Assembly (NCBI GenBank): GCA_017440445.1
Contig: JAFSHE010000276.1
Coordinates: 1 to 7,409, forward strand
From: Oscillospiraceae bacterium
GTDB taxonomy: Bacteria; Bacillota_A; Clostridia; Oscillospirales; Ruminococcaceae
Length of the DNA: 7,409 bases
Reading direction: 5' to 3'
The notes under the pieces were generated by a model. The model made no database searches. It saw only the letters and a program-made list of their open reading frames with translations, and had not been told where the DNA came from. Shown here one piece after another: positions 1 through 5,100 of this stretch (position 1 is its first letter; every line of letters begins with the position of its first letter). Position numbers and translations under genes: made by a program.

Positions 1-34
1 CGCGCCCCCGCATCGCACGCTCAGCGGGGGCGCG
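1..34. repeat. GC-rich hairpin at the window edge
   Basis: Bases 1-11 (CGCGCCCCCGC) are perfectly complementary to 24-34 (GCGGGGGCGCG), giving an 11-bp stem with a 12-base loop; C35 and G36 may extend it into sequence left of the window. It lies immediately after the stop codon of the last minus-strand morphogenesis gene. It could be the operon terminator, but the T-run that would follow on the minus strand is outside the window. It could also be a packaging-signal hairpin, which filamentous phages carry in a non-coding region. The hairpin is certain; the role is inference. Confidence 0.6.
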
Positions 35-43
35 CGCCGCCGT

Positions 44-298
44 TTATTTGATAGCATTAGCCCAGCGGAGAATTGCCTGATAGACGTAATACACAGCAAT
101 TGCACCGAGCCAGGCAGTCCCGATAGCAAGTAAAGCTCCTACGGGACAGAAATAGTTGACATACCCCATGAGATCGTAGACTTCCATAGGAATTTCCACA
201 TCTGCAAAAGGGCTGTCGGGAAGAAGCAGAGCAACAACGTTGATTATATCATCAACAACGTCGGTGATCTGGTTCCATATATCCTTGACAAAATCCAT
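44..298 (-). CDS. small membrane protein, gene VI-like minor coat protein
   Basis: This 84-residue protein follows the gene III-like protein by 10 bases, with a GGGGG-rich ribosome binding site before ATG. The N-terminal third (MDFVKDIWNQITDVVDDIINVVALLLP) looks like an amphipathic or hydrophobic helix. A second hydrophobic stretch, FCPVGALLAIGTAWLGAIAVYYVYQAIL (about residues 50-77), is a clear membrane span, and a short basic-containing tail follows. In filamentous phages the gene after gene III is gene VI, a hydrophobic minor coat protein that caps the particle together with pIII and helps release it from the membrane. Position, size and hydrophobicity fit that role; I see no diagnostic motif, so the name rests on context. 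It is the last gene of the minus-strand operon before a GC-rich hairpin. Confidence 0.7.
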   Translation of the reverse strand: MDFVKDIWNQITDVVDDIINVVALLLPDSPFADVEIPMEVYDLMGYVNYFCPVGALLAIGTAWLGAIAVYYVYQAILRWANAIK

Positions 299-308
299 AG
301 CTGCCCCC

Positions 309-1754
309 TTAATGCTGTATCATCTTGGGGGTGAGGTAGATCAGCAGCACCACAAAACCAAGAATGAAAATGGTATTACAGACGGGCTGTATAAGTGGGA
401 TATGTGACAGGTCAATGACGATCTCCTCGTCTATCTCGAACATTGGCTCGAAATCCTCAGGCAGCTGCCCGATAGTTTCGTTACCCTCGAACTGCTCCAG
501 GATAGCGGGGTCAGTGGAGAGAGGTATCCTGAATACTGGAGCTTTTGCAGGAGCTGCCAGAACTCCGATAATGCGAATGAAGTCATAAGGCAGACAGAAC
601 GGGAATTTTTTTGCAAGTATCGAGGGCATATCAAGGTCAGTTCTGGTCTTTTCCTTAAGGTTGGAGAGATTAACATCCTTTTCCCCTGGGATATCCGATA
701 CAGTCACCGAGTCAACAGGGTTGACGATTGCGGGATTGGTATCTATAAGAAGTGAGGGGTCTGATGTCTTATCCAGCACAGGGTCAAGAGCTTCGGAAAG
801 ATCATCTATCTCCTCGCCCCTAACGGCAGTATAGCTTGCTATGCTGCGGAGAAAATCGTCAGGTTCTCCCCGACAGATAATGTAGCCAGTACTCAGACCT
901 GCAGTTATAAGCTCAGTTGGCTGAATAATACTGAACTCTGTTCCGTCAAAGGCAAACCAGAAATCAACATTCGATGTTCGGTCAGCATTCATCCTGTTCG
1001 TGTAGTAAAACACGTTTTCATCAGTTTTATACAGAAACTTAAAAGCAAGGTCGGCATAGGCAGATGAACAGTCAGAACCGTATCCCCAAGTAGATTGGGA
1101 CAAACCGCCACCATCTGACATATCTTCATAGACATGAAAAGTCATATTATAACAACGCCAGCCTACATTCCAACCGCTGTTAGCATATCCTAAAATAGAA
1201 TAGAAACCTTCCTCACTGAAATATATCATGCTGTCGCTGTAATATACGGGGATGTAACCAAGTTCCAGTTCTTCATTCTGAATAAGCAGCGGCTGATCTG
1301 AGGCAAGCAGAACAGTATCAAAAGGTGCAGAGATCATCTTGTACTGTATATCCGTTCCAAGCTCCACAGTGGGAGTGATAAGCTCCCCGACAGCTCCGCA
1401 CATTTCAAGGTATTGGGAGTATTTCAGCTGAAACTCTGTTCCGTCAAGGGAGATCTCCCCAGCATCGAACATGCTGGTAACACTGTCGAGAATGATGTTA
1501 AAGCCGCTCATCCACAGCCCGCCGAACTGATCGGCAGCGTTCTGAAGCCCTTCAACACCTTCTTCTATGATTATTCCTATAGCCTCGGCGGTTTCGTCAT
1601 ATTGTCCCGTCATTAGTCCAATTAGATTGGCGGCAAGAATAGCAAGCCCCGCACCAACTGCAACGGTGGCAGCCTCTGCCTGAGCTCGCTGCTGCATGCC
1701 GAGATTAAACACCAGCACCGCAGCCAGAGCGACAGCTATCAGTCTTTTTTTCAC
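309..1754 (-). CDS. gene III-like adsorption / minor coat protein
   Basis: This 481-residue protein starts with GTG, which overlaps the TGA stop of the ATPase gene (GTGA), so translation is probably coupled. Residues 1-26 form a signal peptide (MKKR, hydrophobic core, likely cleavage after AQA). A second hydrophobic stretch covers about 30-48. A long polar extracytoplasmic region with many Tyr and Trp residues and several Cys follows, and a single C-terminal membrane span (about 457-478, FILGFVVLLIYL) leads into a short tail. A signal peptide, large ectodomain and C-terminal anchor between the ATPase and a gene VI-like protein is the architecture of filamentous-phage pIII, which binds the host receptor and terminates assembly. 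Residues about 310-400 are acidic and Pro-rich, like a linker. I recognise no receptor-binding fold, so the target is unknown. The role is inferred from architecture and gene order. Confidence 0.75.
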   Translation of the reverse strand: MKKRLIAVALAAVLVFNLGMQQRAQAEAATVAVGAGLAILAANLIGLMTGQYDETAEAIGIIIEEGVEGLQNAADQFGGLWMSGFNIILDSVTSMFDAGEISLDGTEFQLKYSQYLEMCGAVGELITPTVELGTDIQYKMISAPFDTVLLASDQPLLIQNEELELGYIPVYYSDSMIYFSEEGFYSILGYANSGWNVGWRCYNMTFHVYEDMSDGGGLSQSTWGYGSDCSSAYADLAFKFLYKTDENVFYYTNRMNADRTSNVDFWFAFDGTEFSIIQPTELITAGLSTGYIICRGEPDDFLRSIASYTAVRGEEIDDLSEALDPVLDKTSDPSLLIDTNPAIVNPVDSVTVSDIPGEKDVNLSNLKEKTRTDLDMPSILAKKFPFCLPYDFIRIIGVLAAPAKAPVFRIPLSTDPAILEQFEGNETIGQLPEDFEPMFEIDEEIVIDLSHIPLIQPVCNTIFILGFVVLLIYLTPKMIQH

Positions 1755-2425
1755 GATGTACCACCCGCTTTCTTTGCGTTGAACTCTGCGATCTTCTTGT
1801 TAAGTGCTTCTTTGGCAGCAGCAACATCCTCGTTATCGTCAAACTTCTTGAACGTGTTGTAAAACTCCCTGATACGCTTGCTGCAGTTGAAAAAGGTCTG
1901 ACCCACCTTTTCCTGAATAGGGAACCAGTATTCCACCGCCACAAAAGACTTGTGGAACAGGAACATCATAAGATAGCCTTTCCAGCCGAAGTTTTTCAAC
2001 TTACGGTGCTTGTATTCGGTCTCCACAAGTCCAAGTATCTGATCATCAAGGCTCTTGTGCTTTTGGGTAATGAGAACTATATCATAAAAATAGTGACGGT
2101 GGATACTCATGAAATCCACCCACTGGATTATATTTTTAAACAGCGGCTTTCTTCGGTTGAAAGGTACCTGCGCCTCATCGATAATGATAAGCCCCTGTGA
2201 CTCGCCCTTTCTCTCACTGAAATTCAGCCTTGCAAATTCCATCATGAAATCAATGCGCAGGTCTTTTGTGGGAATATATACAAACTTTCCCTTGTGTTTT
2301 TTGGGGTTGAGGTTCACCTCGAAATTAGAGATAACAGGCATTCCACGCCTGAGAGCCTTGTCGATAGCCTGGGCTGCGTGGTAGGACTTGCCGGAACCCG
2401 GTGTTCCGGTGTAGAGGTATATCAT
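1751..2425 (-). CDS. Zot-like (gene I-type) phage assembly ATPase
   Basis: This 224-residue P-loop ATPase begins MIYLYTGTPGSGKS, with Walker A at residues 7-14 (GTPGSGKS) and Walker B at about 79-84 (LIIIDE, followed by AQ). The SIHRHYFYDIVLITQ segment (107-121) is typical of the Zot/gene I family, which powers extrusion of filamentous phage through the membrane. The family name comes from the Vibrio phage zonula occludens toxin; nothing here suggests toxin activity. Gram-negative homologues usually add a membrane span and an extracytoplasmic C-terminal region. This protein is shorter, has no obvious span and ends in a charged Lys/Glu-rich tail, so it may be peripheral to the membrane. Its ATG overlaps the stop of the upstream ribbon-helix-helix gene (ATGA), and its own stop overlaps the next start. 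Confidence 0.93.
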   Translation of the reverse strand: MIYLYTGTPGSGKSYHAAQAIDKALRRGMPVISNFEVNLNPKKHKGKFVYIPTKDLRIDFMMEFARLNFSERKGESQGLIIIDEAQVPFNRRKPLFKNIIQWVDFMSIHRHYFYDIVLITQKHKSLDDQILGLVETEYKHRKLKNFGWKGYLMMFLFHKSFVAVEYWFPIQEKVGQTFFNCSKRIREFYNTFKKFDDNEDVAAAKEALNKKIAEFNAKKAGGTS

Positions 2426-2577
2426 TCTTCCTCGTCCTCCTCGTTGATGAACTTGAGGTAATGACGTATAGCAGCCCTGAAAAATGCGCTGCGTGAGATC
2501 ATGTTTTCATCGCAGATCTCGTCGATATCATCAACAAGAAATTCGGGGAGAGATATAGATAAACGTCTGATACTCAT
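2422..2577 (-). CDS. ribbon-helix-helix (Arc/CopG-type) small DNA-binding protein
   Basis: This 51-residue protein begins MSIRRLSISLPEFLVDDIDE and continues ICDENMISRSAFFRAAIRHYL before an acidic tail (EEDEEE). The pattern is a short strand with alternating residues (RRLSISLP), a first helix (EFLVDDIDEICDEN), a turn with S-R-S, and a second helix (AFFRAAIRHYLKFI). This is the ribbon-helix-helix fold of Arc/CopG repressors, which dimerise and place the strand in the DNA major groove. A strong GGAGGT site precedes the ATG, and the stop overlaps the ATPase start (ATGA), so the two should be co-translated. Its position between the coat terminator and the ATPase suggests it tunes expression of the assembly genes or the operon promoter. 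The target is not visible. The fold call is fairly sure; the function is inference. Confidence 0.82.
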   Translation of the reverse strand: MSIRRLSISLPEFLVDDIDEICDENMISRSAFFRAAIRHYLKFINEEDEEE

Positions 2578-2624
2578 TACTGCACCTCCAAACGTGCGTA
2601 TTATTTAGTAATACCGAATATATG

Positions 2625-2655
2625 TAAAAGTCAGGCGGCTCCTGGGAACCGCCGA
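2625..2655 (-). terminator. terminator-like hairpin after the major coat gene
   Basis: GGCGG (2634-2638) pairs with CCGCC (2649-2653), with two further pairs inside; read on the minus strand it is followed after CTGAC by a short T-run (complement of AAAA at 2626-2629). It lies between the coat gene stop and the ribbon-helix-helix gene. The T-run is weak, so partial termination (attenuation) is more likely than a full stop. Ff phages also have a terminator just after gene VIII that keeps coat mRNA in large excess, which is a good functional parallel. Confidence 0.55.
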
Positions 2656-2678
2656 CCATAAGGGGAAAAATCAGACTA

Positions 2679-3008
2679 TCAGCCTGCGACCTTGCCGAAG
2701 ATCTTTTTCGATGCCTTTATCAGAGCAAAGATACCGTAGATCACCAGACCAGCACCGAGGATACCGAGAATAACGGGGATAATAGTCATAACCAGATCGT
2801 TGAACTGAGCGGTGATCTGATCACCAGCGTCAGCGAGTACGGTAGACATATCGACAGTTTCGGTAACAGTTTCGGTGACACCTGTATCTGTACCCGTGCC
2901 ATCCTCAGCGAATGCAGCAACGGAAGTTACAGCACAGGTCAGAGCTACGCAGCCAGCCATAAGAACAGCCTTAGCACGCTTGCCAAACTTCTTGAACTTC
3001 TCAAACAT
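2679..3008 (-). CDS. major coat protein precursor (gene VIII-like)
   Basis: This 109-residue precursor has a basic N-terminus (MFEKFKKFGKRAK), a hydrophobic core and a signal-peptidase site AFA/ED after residue 34, leaving a mature protein of about 75 residues. The mature part has the classic filamentous major coat plan: an acidic, Thr-rich N-terminal segment (EDGTGTDTGVTETVTETVD), an amphipathic helix, a membrane span (about 73-97, VMTIIPVILGILGAGLVIYGIFALI) and a basic C-terminus (KASKKIFGKVAG) that would contact the packaged DNA. It is longer than Ff pVIII (50 mature residues). A very strong AAAGGAGG site precedes the ATG, and a terminator-like hairpin follows, both consistent with a product needed in thousands of copies. 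It follows two tiny membrane proteins in the operon. Confidence 0.88.
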   Translation of the reverse strand: MFEKFKKFGKRAKAVLMAGCVALTCAVTSVAAFAEDGTGTDTGVTETVTETVDMSTVLADAGDQITAQFNDLVMTIIPVILGILGAGLVIYGIFALIKASKKIFGKVAG

Positions 3009-3028
3009 GAGCTTGTCCTCCTTTCTTA

Positions 3029-3148
3029 TTAGTTATGCTTCGTTATGATACTATAACAAATACTGTATGCAAGTCCGAGCAACCAACACACGCCAGACAG
3101 CAGAAAACCCATCATAATACCATAAAAGCCGAAAAACAATAGTATCAT
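3029..3148 (-). CDS. tiny membrane protein, gene VII/IX-like
   Basis: This 39-residue protein starts at ATG 3148 (MILLFFGFYGIMMGFLLSGVCWLLGLAYSICYSIITKHN). The reading frame is open further upstream to 3214, but the GAGGTG ribosome binding site sits just before 3148, and the upstream part would overlap the preceding gene, so I choose the shorter form. Almost the whole protein is one or two hydrophobic helices with a short polar end (TKHN). Filamentous phages encode two such tiny coat proteins (pVII and pIX, about 32-33 residues in Ff) just before the major coat gene; they start particle assembly. Position and size match; the sequence alone is not diagnostic. Confidence 0.65.
   Translation of the reverse strand: MILLFFGFYGIMMGFLLSGVCWLLGLAYSICYSIITKHN
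3045..3072 (-). promoter_or_regulatory. candidate coat-gene promoter
   Basis: Read on the minus strand, TTGCAT (3072-3067) and TATCAT (3050-3045) are separated by 16 bases and lie about 40 bases before the coat start codon. The -10 matches TATAAT at 5 of 6 bases; the -35 matches only TTG. A dedicated promoter would help explain how the coat protein is made in excess of its neighbours. It lies inside the end of the preceding small gene. Confidence 0.35.
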
Positions 3149-3158
3149 CAGCTGCACC

Positions 3159-3302
3159 TCACTTTCTAAGATGCCTGAAGACACAAGCCCCTGCGATAAC
3201 TCCCAGCATGACAATTATTATTATCTGTGCAACGAAAATATCGTCAAGGGTAGTCCCATAGACGAGGAAATCCCCGTCAACAAAATCAATGTAGTTATTC
3301 AT
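3159..3302 (-). CDS. tiny single-span membrane protein, gene VII/IX-like
   Basis: This 47-residue protein begins MNNYIDFVDGDFLVYGTTLD, continues with a membrane span (QIIIIVMLGVIAGACVF, about 26-42) and ends in a basic tail (RHLRK). An acidic outside part, one span and a basic inside tail suggest N-out orientation, as in filamentous minor coat proteins. Its ATG lies inside the last codons of the ssDNA-binding-type gene (8-base overlap), so it is probably translated by coupling; I see no strong separate ribosome binding site. The next tiny membrane protein starts 10 bases after its stop. The order ssDNA-binding protein, two tiny membrane proteins, major coat is that of genes V, VII, IX, VIII in Ff phages. 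Confidence 0.68.
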   Translation of the reverse strand: MNNYIDFVDGDFLVYGTTLDDIFVAQIIIIVMLGVIAGACVFRHLRK

Positions 3303-3573
3303 GGGATGTTATGGGTTTGATCGTCTTAATGCCGACCACCTTGCCCTTAATATTAGTTTCGAGTTCGATCTCCTGGTCGATGTGATCGAGCAGACTATCG
3401 CAGTCAATACCAAGATTACTGCAAGTAACTTGGTTTAGAAATTTTTTATCTGCTTTCTTGCCGTATACATTCTCGTCAGGATAGTTAACATAAAGGTTAA
3501 TACCCTTGATTCTATCCCCATCTTCGGTTGGGAAATCCAGCGGTTGCAGACCTACTAATGTAACAGTTGCCAT
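3295..3573 (-). CDS. gene V-like ssDNA-binding protein (probable)
   Basis: This 92-residue protein begins MATVTLVGLQPLDFPTEDGD, with a likely beta-rich core (IKGINLYVNYPDENVYGKKADKKFL) and a C-terminal region rich in alternating hydrophobic residues (EIELETNIKGKVVGIKTIK). Small beta-barrel proteins of this size, placed between the replication/regulatory genes and the tiny coat genes, are the gene V-type ssDNA-binding proteins that coat the phage plus strand and divert it from replication to packaging. The Tyr, Phe and Lys residues in the middle could stack on and bind DNA. A ribosome binding site (AGAAGG) lies 9 bases before ATG, and a hairpin with CCCAGAACAGGG lies just upstream of it. The identity rests on size, composition and gene order. 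Confidence 0.62.
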   Translation of the reverse strand: MATVTLVGLQPLDFPTEDGDRIKGINLYVNYPDENVYGKKADKKFLNQVTCSNLGIDCDSLLDHIDQEIELETNIKGKVVGIKTIKPITSHE

Positions 3574-3592
3574 ATTTTTTTACCTTCTTTCT

Positions 3593-3606
3593 GCCCTGTT
3601 CTGGGC
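3593..3606 (-). promoter_or_regulatory. leader hairpin CCCAGAACAGGG, copy 1
   Basis: On the minus strand GCCC and GGGC form a short stem around AGAACA. It ends 19 bases before the ssDNA-binding-type start codon, just upstream of the ribosome binding site. The 12-base sequence recurs in the leader of the first operon gene (4711-4722) at nearly the same distance from its start codon, which suggests a shared post-transcriptional or DNA-level control site. Confidence 0.5.
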
Positions 3607-3619
3607 GCTTATCATATAT

Positions 3620-3661
3620 AACGGCGGAATTGCCGATGGCAGCGGTCTTACCCCGACCGCC
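3620..3661. promoter_or_regulatory. multi-hairpin GC-rich element in the ssDNA-binding gene leader
   Basis: GCGGTC (3642-3647) pairs with GACCGC (3655-3660) around a 7-base loop. Alternatively GGCGG (3623-3627) pairs with CCGCC (3657-3661), and GCCGATGGC (3632-3640) can form a small stem. The folds are mutually exclusive. No T-run follows on the minus strand, so it is not a standard terminator. TATATATGAT-like sequence on its minus-strand downstream side (3611-3620) could be a -10 region. Role unknown; a leader switch, secondary origin or packaging element are possible. Confidence 0.4.
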
Positions 3662-3684
3662 AGAGGGATGCACTATAAAGGGGA

Positions 3685-3957
3685 CTAGATTTTAGAAAGC
3701 TCGTCAATATTCAAAAACGTAAACAGCTTATAGAAACCTTTATCAAAAGAAACTACTAGCCATTCTTCAGTATGATGAACTACGGTACCATCTTCAAAGT
3801 CATGCCTTACACGATCACCTGCACAGTATGTATCGATAAGAAGCGCTTTATATTGCTTATATAGTTCGTCTAGTTTATCGTTAATTTCTCGCTCATCTTC
3901 TTCGAGTTCATCTATACGTATAAGTACATCTTCAAGATTTAAATCTGTAGTGTCCAT
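3685..3957 (-). CDS. hypothetical protein, coiled coil plus beta domain
   Basis: I place the start at ATG 3957 (MDTTDLNLEDV), giving 90 residues; an in-frame ATG six codons earlier would turn the GGAGG ribosome binding site into codons and is rejected. Residues about 8-45 are charged heptad-like helix (LIRIDELEEDEREINDKLDELYKQYKALL), a likely coiled coil. The C-terminal half (GDRVRHDFEDGTVV, WLVVSFDKGFYKLF) looks like a small beta barrel of the kind that follows a GDxVxHxxxxxGxV pattern. I do not recognise a family. It is the last of four short early genes overlapping or abutting each other; a gap of about 110 bases with hairpins then separates it from the ssDNA-binding-type gene. A regulatory or replication-accessory role is plausible but not shown. 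Confidence 0.7.
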   Translation of the reverse strand: MDTTDLNLEDVLIRIDELEEDEREINDKLDELYKQYKALLIDTYCAGDRVRHDFEDGTVVHHTEEWLVVSFDKGFYKLFTFLNIDELSKI

Positions 3958-3958
3958 G

Positions 3959-4165
3959 TTATTTCCTCCTTTCACTGAAACATTTACGGCAGCCGCCTGC
4001 GAAAATCCTTATACCCTCGCCGCCGAAGTACATACAATCTGATGTGTCGGTAAGCTTCCCGCACTTATCACAGATAACGTATCTGCTGCCGTTGTGCCAG
4101 AATTGCTCATGAATGGTTGCGGGGTTCTGGGTGTGAGATCGGAAAGCCTGAAATACTTCTTTCAT
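3959..4165 (-). CDS. small zinc-ribbon-like protein
   Basis: This 68-residue protein has two CxxC pairs, C32-x2-C35 and C59-x2-C62, separated by 23 residues, plus C44 between them, the pattern of a zinc ribbon. The N-terminal part (MKEVFQAFRSHTQNPATIHEQFWHNG) has no clear motif, and the tail is basic (FSERRK). Such small ribbons bind nucleic acid or protein partners; which one applies here cannot be seen. Its ATG overlaps the stop of the upstream gene (ATGA), and a GGAGGA ribosome binding site precedes it within that gene. Its coding sequence also contains a 13-base segment identical to part of the leader hairpin region of the first operon gene. Confidence 0.72.
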   Translation of the reverse strand: MKEVFQAFRSHTQNPATIHEQFWHNGSRYVICDKCGKLTDTSDCMYFGGEGIRIFAGGCRKCFSERRK

Positions 4166-4380
4166 GTTTCATCCTCCCGCTTGATCGACACGCTGATGAA
4201 TTGGTTCAGTCCGAGATACAAGACTTGCAGCTCCTCATTTTCGTCCTTGTATTGAAAACGTATCTCAGGGTTTCCTTTCTGATCGAGGGTAAGACTGACG
4301 GTACAGAAATCCCCCGCTCTGAGTTCACGTTCATTTCTGATCGGCTCAGTGCTGCGGTTTCGTATGCGGAGATTAAGCAT
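4162..4380 (-). CDS. hypothetical small protein
   Basis: I start this gene at ATG 4380 (MLNLRIRNRSTEPIRNERELRAG), giving 72 residues, because GGAGGTG lies at the right distance; the frame is open back to 4455, but that part overlaps the upstream gene and lacks a ribosome binding site. The ATG shares one base with the upstream stop (TAATG), so translation is probably coupled. The sequence alternates hydrophobic and polar residues (FCTVSLTLDQ, PEIRFQYKD, LQVLYLGLN, FISVSIK), suggesting an all-beta fold. No family is recognised. It belongs to the early block read first from the repressor-controlled promoter, so control of replication or of the host is possible. Confidence 0.68.
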   Translation of the reverse strand: MLNLRIRNRSTEPIRNERELRAGDFCTVSLTLDQKGNPEIRFQYKDENEELQVLYLGLNQFISVSIKREDET

Positions 4381-4688
4381 TATGCCACCTCCACAAGATA
4401 ACCGAGACTTATCAGGGTAGAAGTGTTTACACGGGTGCGGGTCTGTTCGCTGCAAAAATAGCCATGAGTGATATAAAACTCGCCAAGAAATAGATGTCCT
4501 GTAAATCTACCGAGTGCACAGTCAAGTACATAGCGGTGACAACCACGTTTTTTTTTGAACTCGATCAGAGCCTTGCTGCCGTCCTCATAGTGGGTTATCT
4601 CCCGCTTTTCATAGCCGAGTATATCACACAGCATTTTGACAAAATCACTTTTTGTCAGTTTTTTAAATTCATACCTTATTGTTTCCAT
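4380..4688 (-). CDS. hypothetical protein, first gene of the phage operon
   Basis: This 102-residue protein (METIRYEFKKLTKSDFVKMLCDILGYEKREI) is the first gene after the divergent promoter, with a GAGGAGG ribosome binding site. The N-terminal part looks helical and the middle beta-rich with a basic patch (EFKKKRGCHR). It has three Cys residues but no paired metal-binding motif. No membrane span or signal peptide is visible. I do not recognise the family. The leader carries the CCCAGAACAGGG hairpin just upstream of the ribosome binding site. As the first product after repressor release it could be a regulator or replication accessory protein, but nothing in the sequence proves it. Confidence 0.7.
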   Translation of the reverse strand: METIRYEFKKLTKSDFVKMLCDILGYEKREITHYEDGSKALIEFKKKRGCHRYVLDCALGRFTGHLFLGEFYITHGYFCSEQTRTRVNTSTLISLGYLVEVA

Positions 4689-4709
4689 TTTGTTTTCCTC
4701 CTCTTAGTT

Positions 4710-4723
4710 ACCCTGTTCTGGGT
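4710..4723 (-). promoter_or_regulatory. leader hairpin CCCAGAACAGGG, copy 2
   Basis: ACCC and GGGT form a four-pair stem around AGAACA on the minus strand. It ends 21 bases before the start codon at 4688, matching the copy before the ssDNA-binding-type gene (19 bases). It lies about 33 bases downstream of the -10 box, so it should be at the very 5' end of the operon mRNA. Confidence 0.5.
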
Positions 4724-4734
4724 GTGATTTCGCG

Positions 4735-4748
4735 CAACCAAATGGTTG
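4735..4748. promoter_or_regulatory. palindromic operator-like site O1
   Basis: CAACCA-AA-TGGTTG is a perfect inverted repeat with 6-base arms. It lies just downstream of the -10 box of the minus-strand promoter and upstream of the divergent repressor gene. A similar site (O2) sits 27 bases away, centre to centre. It is the likely target of the XRE repressor encoded next door. Confidence 0.65.
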
Positions 4749-4755
4749 TAATATG

Positions 4756-4785
4756 ATTATACAACCAAACGGTAGTAATTGTCAA
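4756..4785 (-). promoter_or_regulatory. consensus promoter of the phage operon
   Basis: Read on the minus strand, TTGACA (4785-4780) and TATAAT (4761-4756) are perfect sigma-70/sigma-A boxes separated by 18 bases. It points into the early gene starting at 4688. Two operator-like repeats overlap the spacer and the likely transcription start, so the promoter should be strong but repressible. I see no equally clear promoter for the divergent repressor gene. Confidence 0.85.
4762..4775. promoter_or_regulatory. imperfect operator-like site O2 in the promoter spacer
   Basis: CAACCA-AA-CGGTAG repeats the O1 sequence with a degenerate right arm. It occupies the space between -35 and -10 of the minus-strand promoter, so a bound repressor would exclude RNA polymerase. 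Confidence 0.55.
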
Positions 4786-4824
4786 GGGGTTGAAATAAAT
4801 TAATTTGATGAAAGGAGCATTTTC

Positions 4825-5055
4825 ATGCACTATTACGAAAAAATCAAAGAACTAAGAGTAAAAAACAAGCTTGCACAACAACAGATAGCAGATGTACTCG
4901 AGATAAAGCAACAGCAATATCAACGGTACGAGTCAGGTCAGAGAGAGATCCCCCTGCACCTGCTGATAAAACTTGCAGATTTCTACAATGTCAGCCTTGA
5001 TTATCTTGCTGGGCGCTCTGATGAAGAGCCTAACGCAGAAAAACAGACAGGTTAA
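4825..5055 (+). CDS. XRE-family (Cro/CI-type) repressor
   Basis: This 76-residue protein is essentially a single helix-turn-helix domain: MHYYEKIKELRVKNKLAQQQIADVLEIKQQQYQRYESGQREIPLHLLIKLADFYNVSLDYLAGRSD. The Q-QQIADVLEI-QQQYQRYESGQR segment (about 18-40) is the DNA-binding helix-turn-helix, and NVSLDYLAG is the typical XRE C-terminal signature. It has no cleavage or oligomerisation domain, so it is not a LexA-like, SOS-cleavable repressor. It is divergent from the phage operon with two palindromic operator-like sites between, as expected for the switch between lysogeny and production. Its leader shares AAAGGAGCATTT with the rep leader. Confidence 0.9.
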   Translation: MHYYEKIKELRVKNKLAQQQIADVLEIKQQQYQRYESGQREIPLHLLIKLADFYNVSLDYLAGRSDEEPNAEKQTG

Positions 5056-5100
5056 AACGCAGCTCAGGCTGTATATTACATCTTTTCAGGAGATAACCAA

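Noticed and set aside
1705..1944. Minus-strand open frame of 79 codons across the ATPase/gene III-like junction
   Set aside because: It is a shadow in a different frame of the ATPase gene with no ribosome binding site.
1751..2425. Zot protein as a toxin
   Set aside because: The similarity is to the ATPase part shared by all filamentous phage assembly proteins; the toxin-active C-terminal region of the Vibrio protein is not seen.
3149..3214. Upstream extension of the 39-residue membrane protein to an ATG at 3214
   Set aside because: The extension overlaps the preceding gene in another frame and lacks a ribosome binding site, while GAGGTG precedes the ATG at 3148.
4381..4455. Upstream extension of the 72-residue protein to an ATG at 4455
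   Set aside because: The extension overlaps the upstream gene and a GGAGGTG site precedes the internal ATG at 4380.
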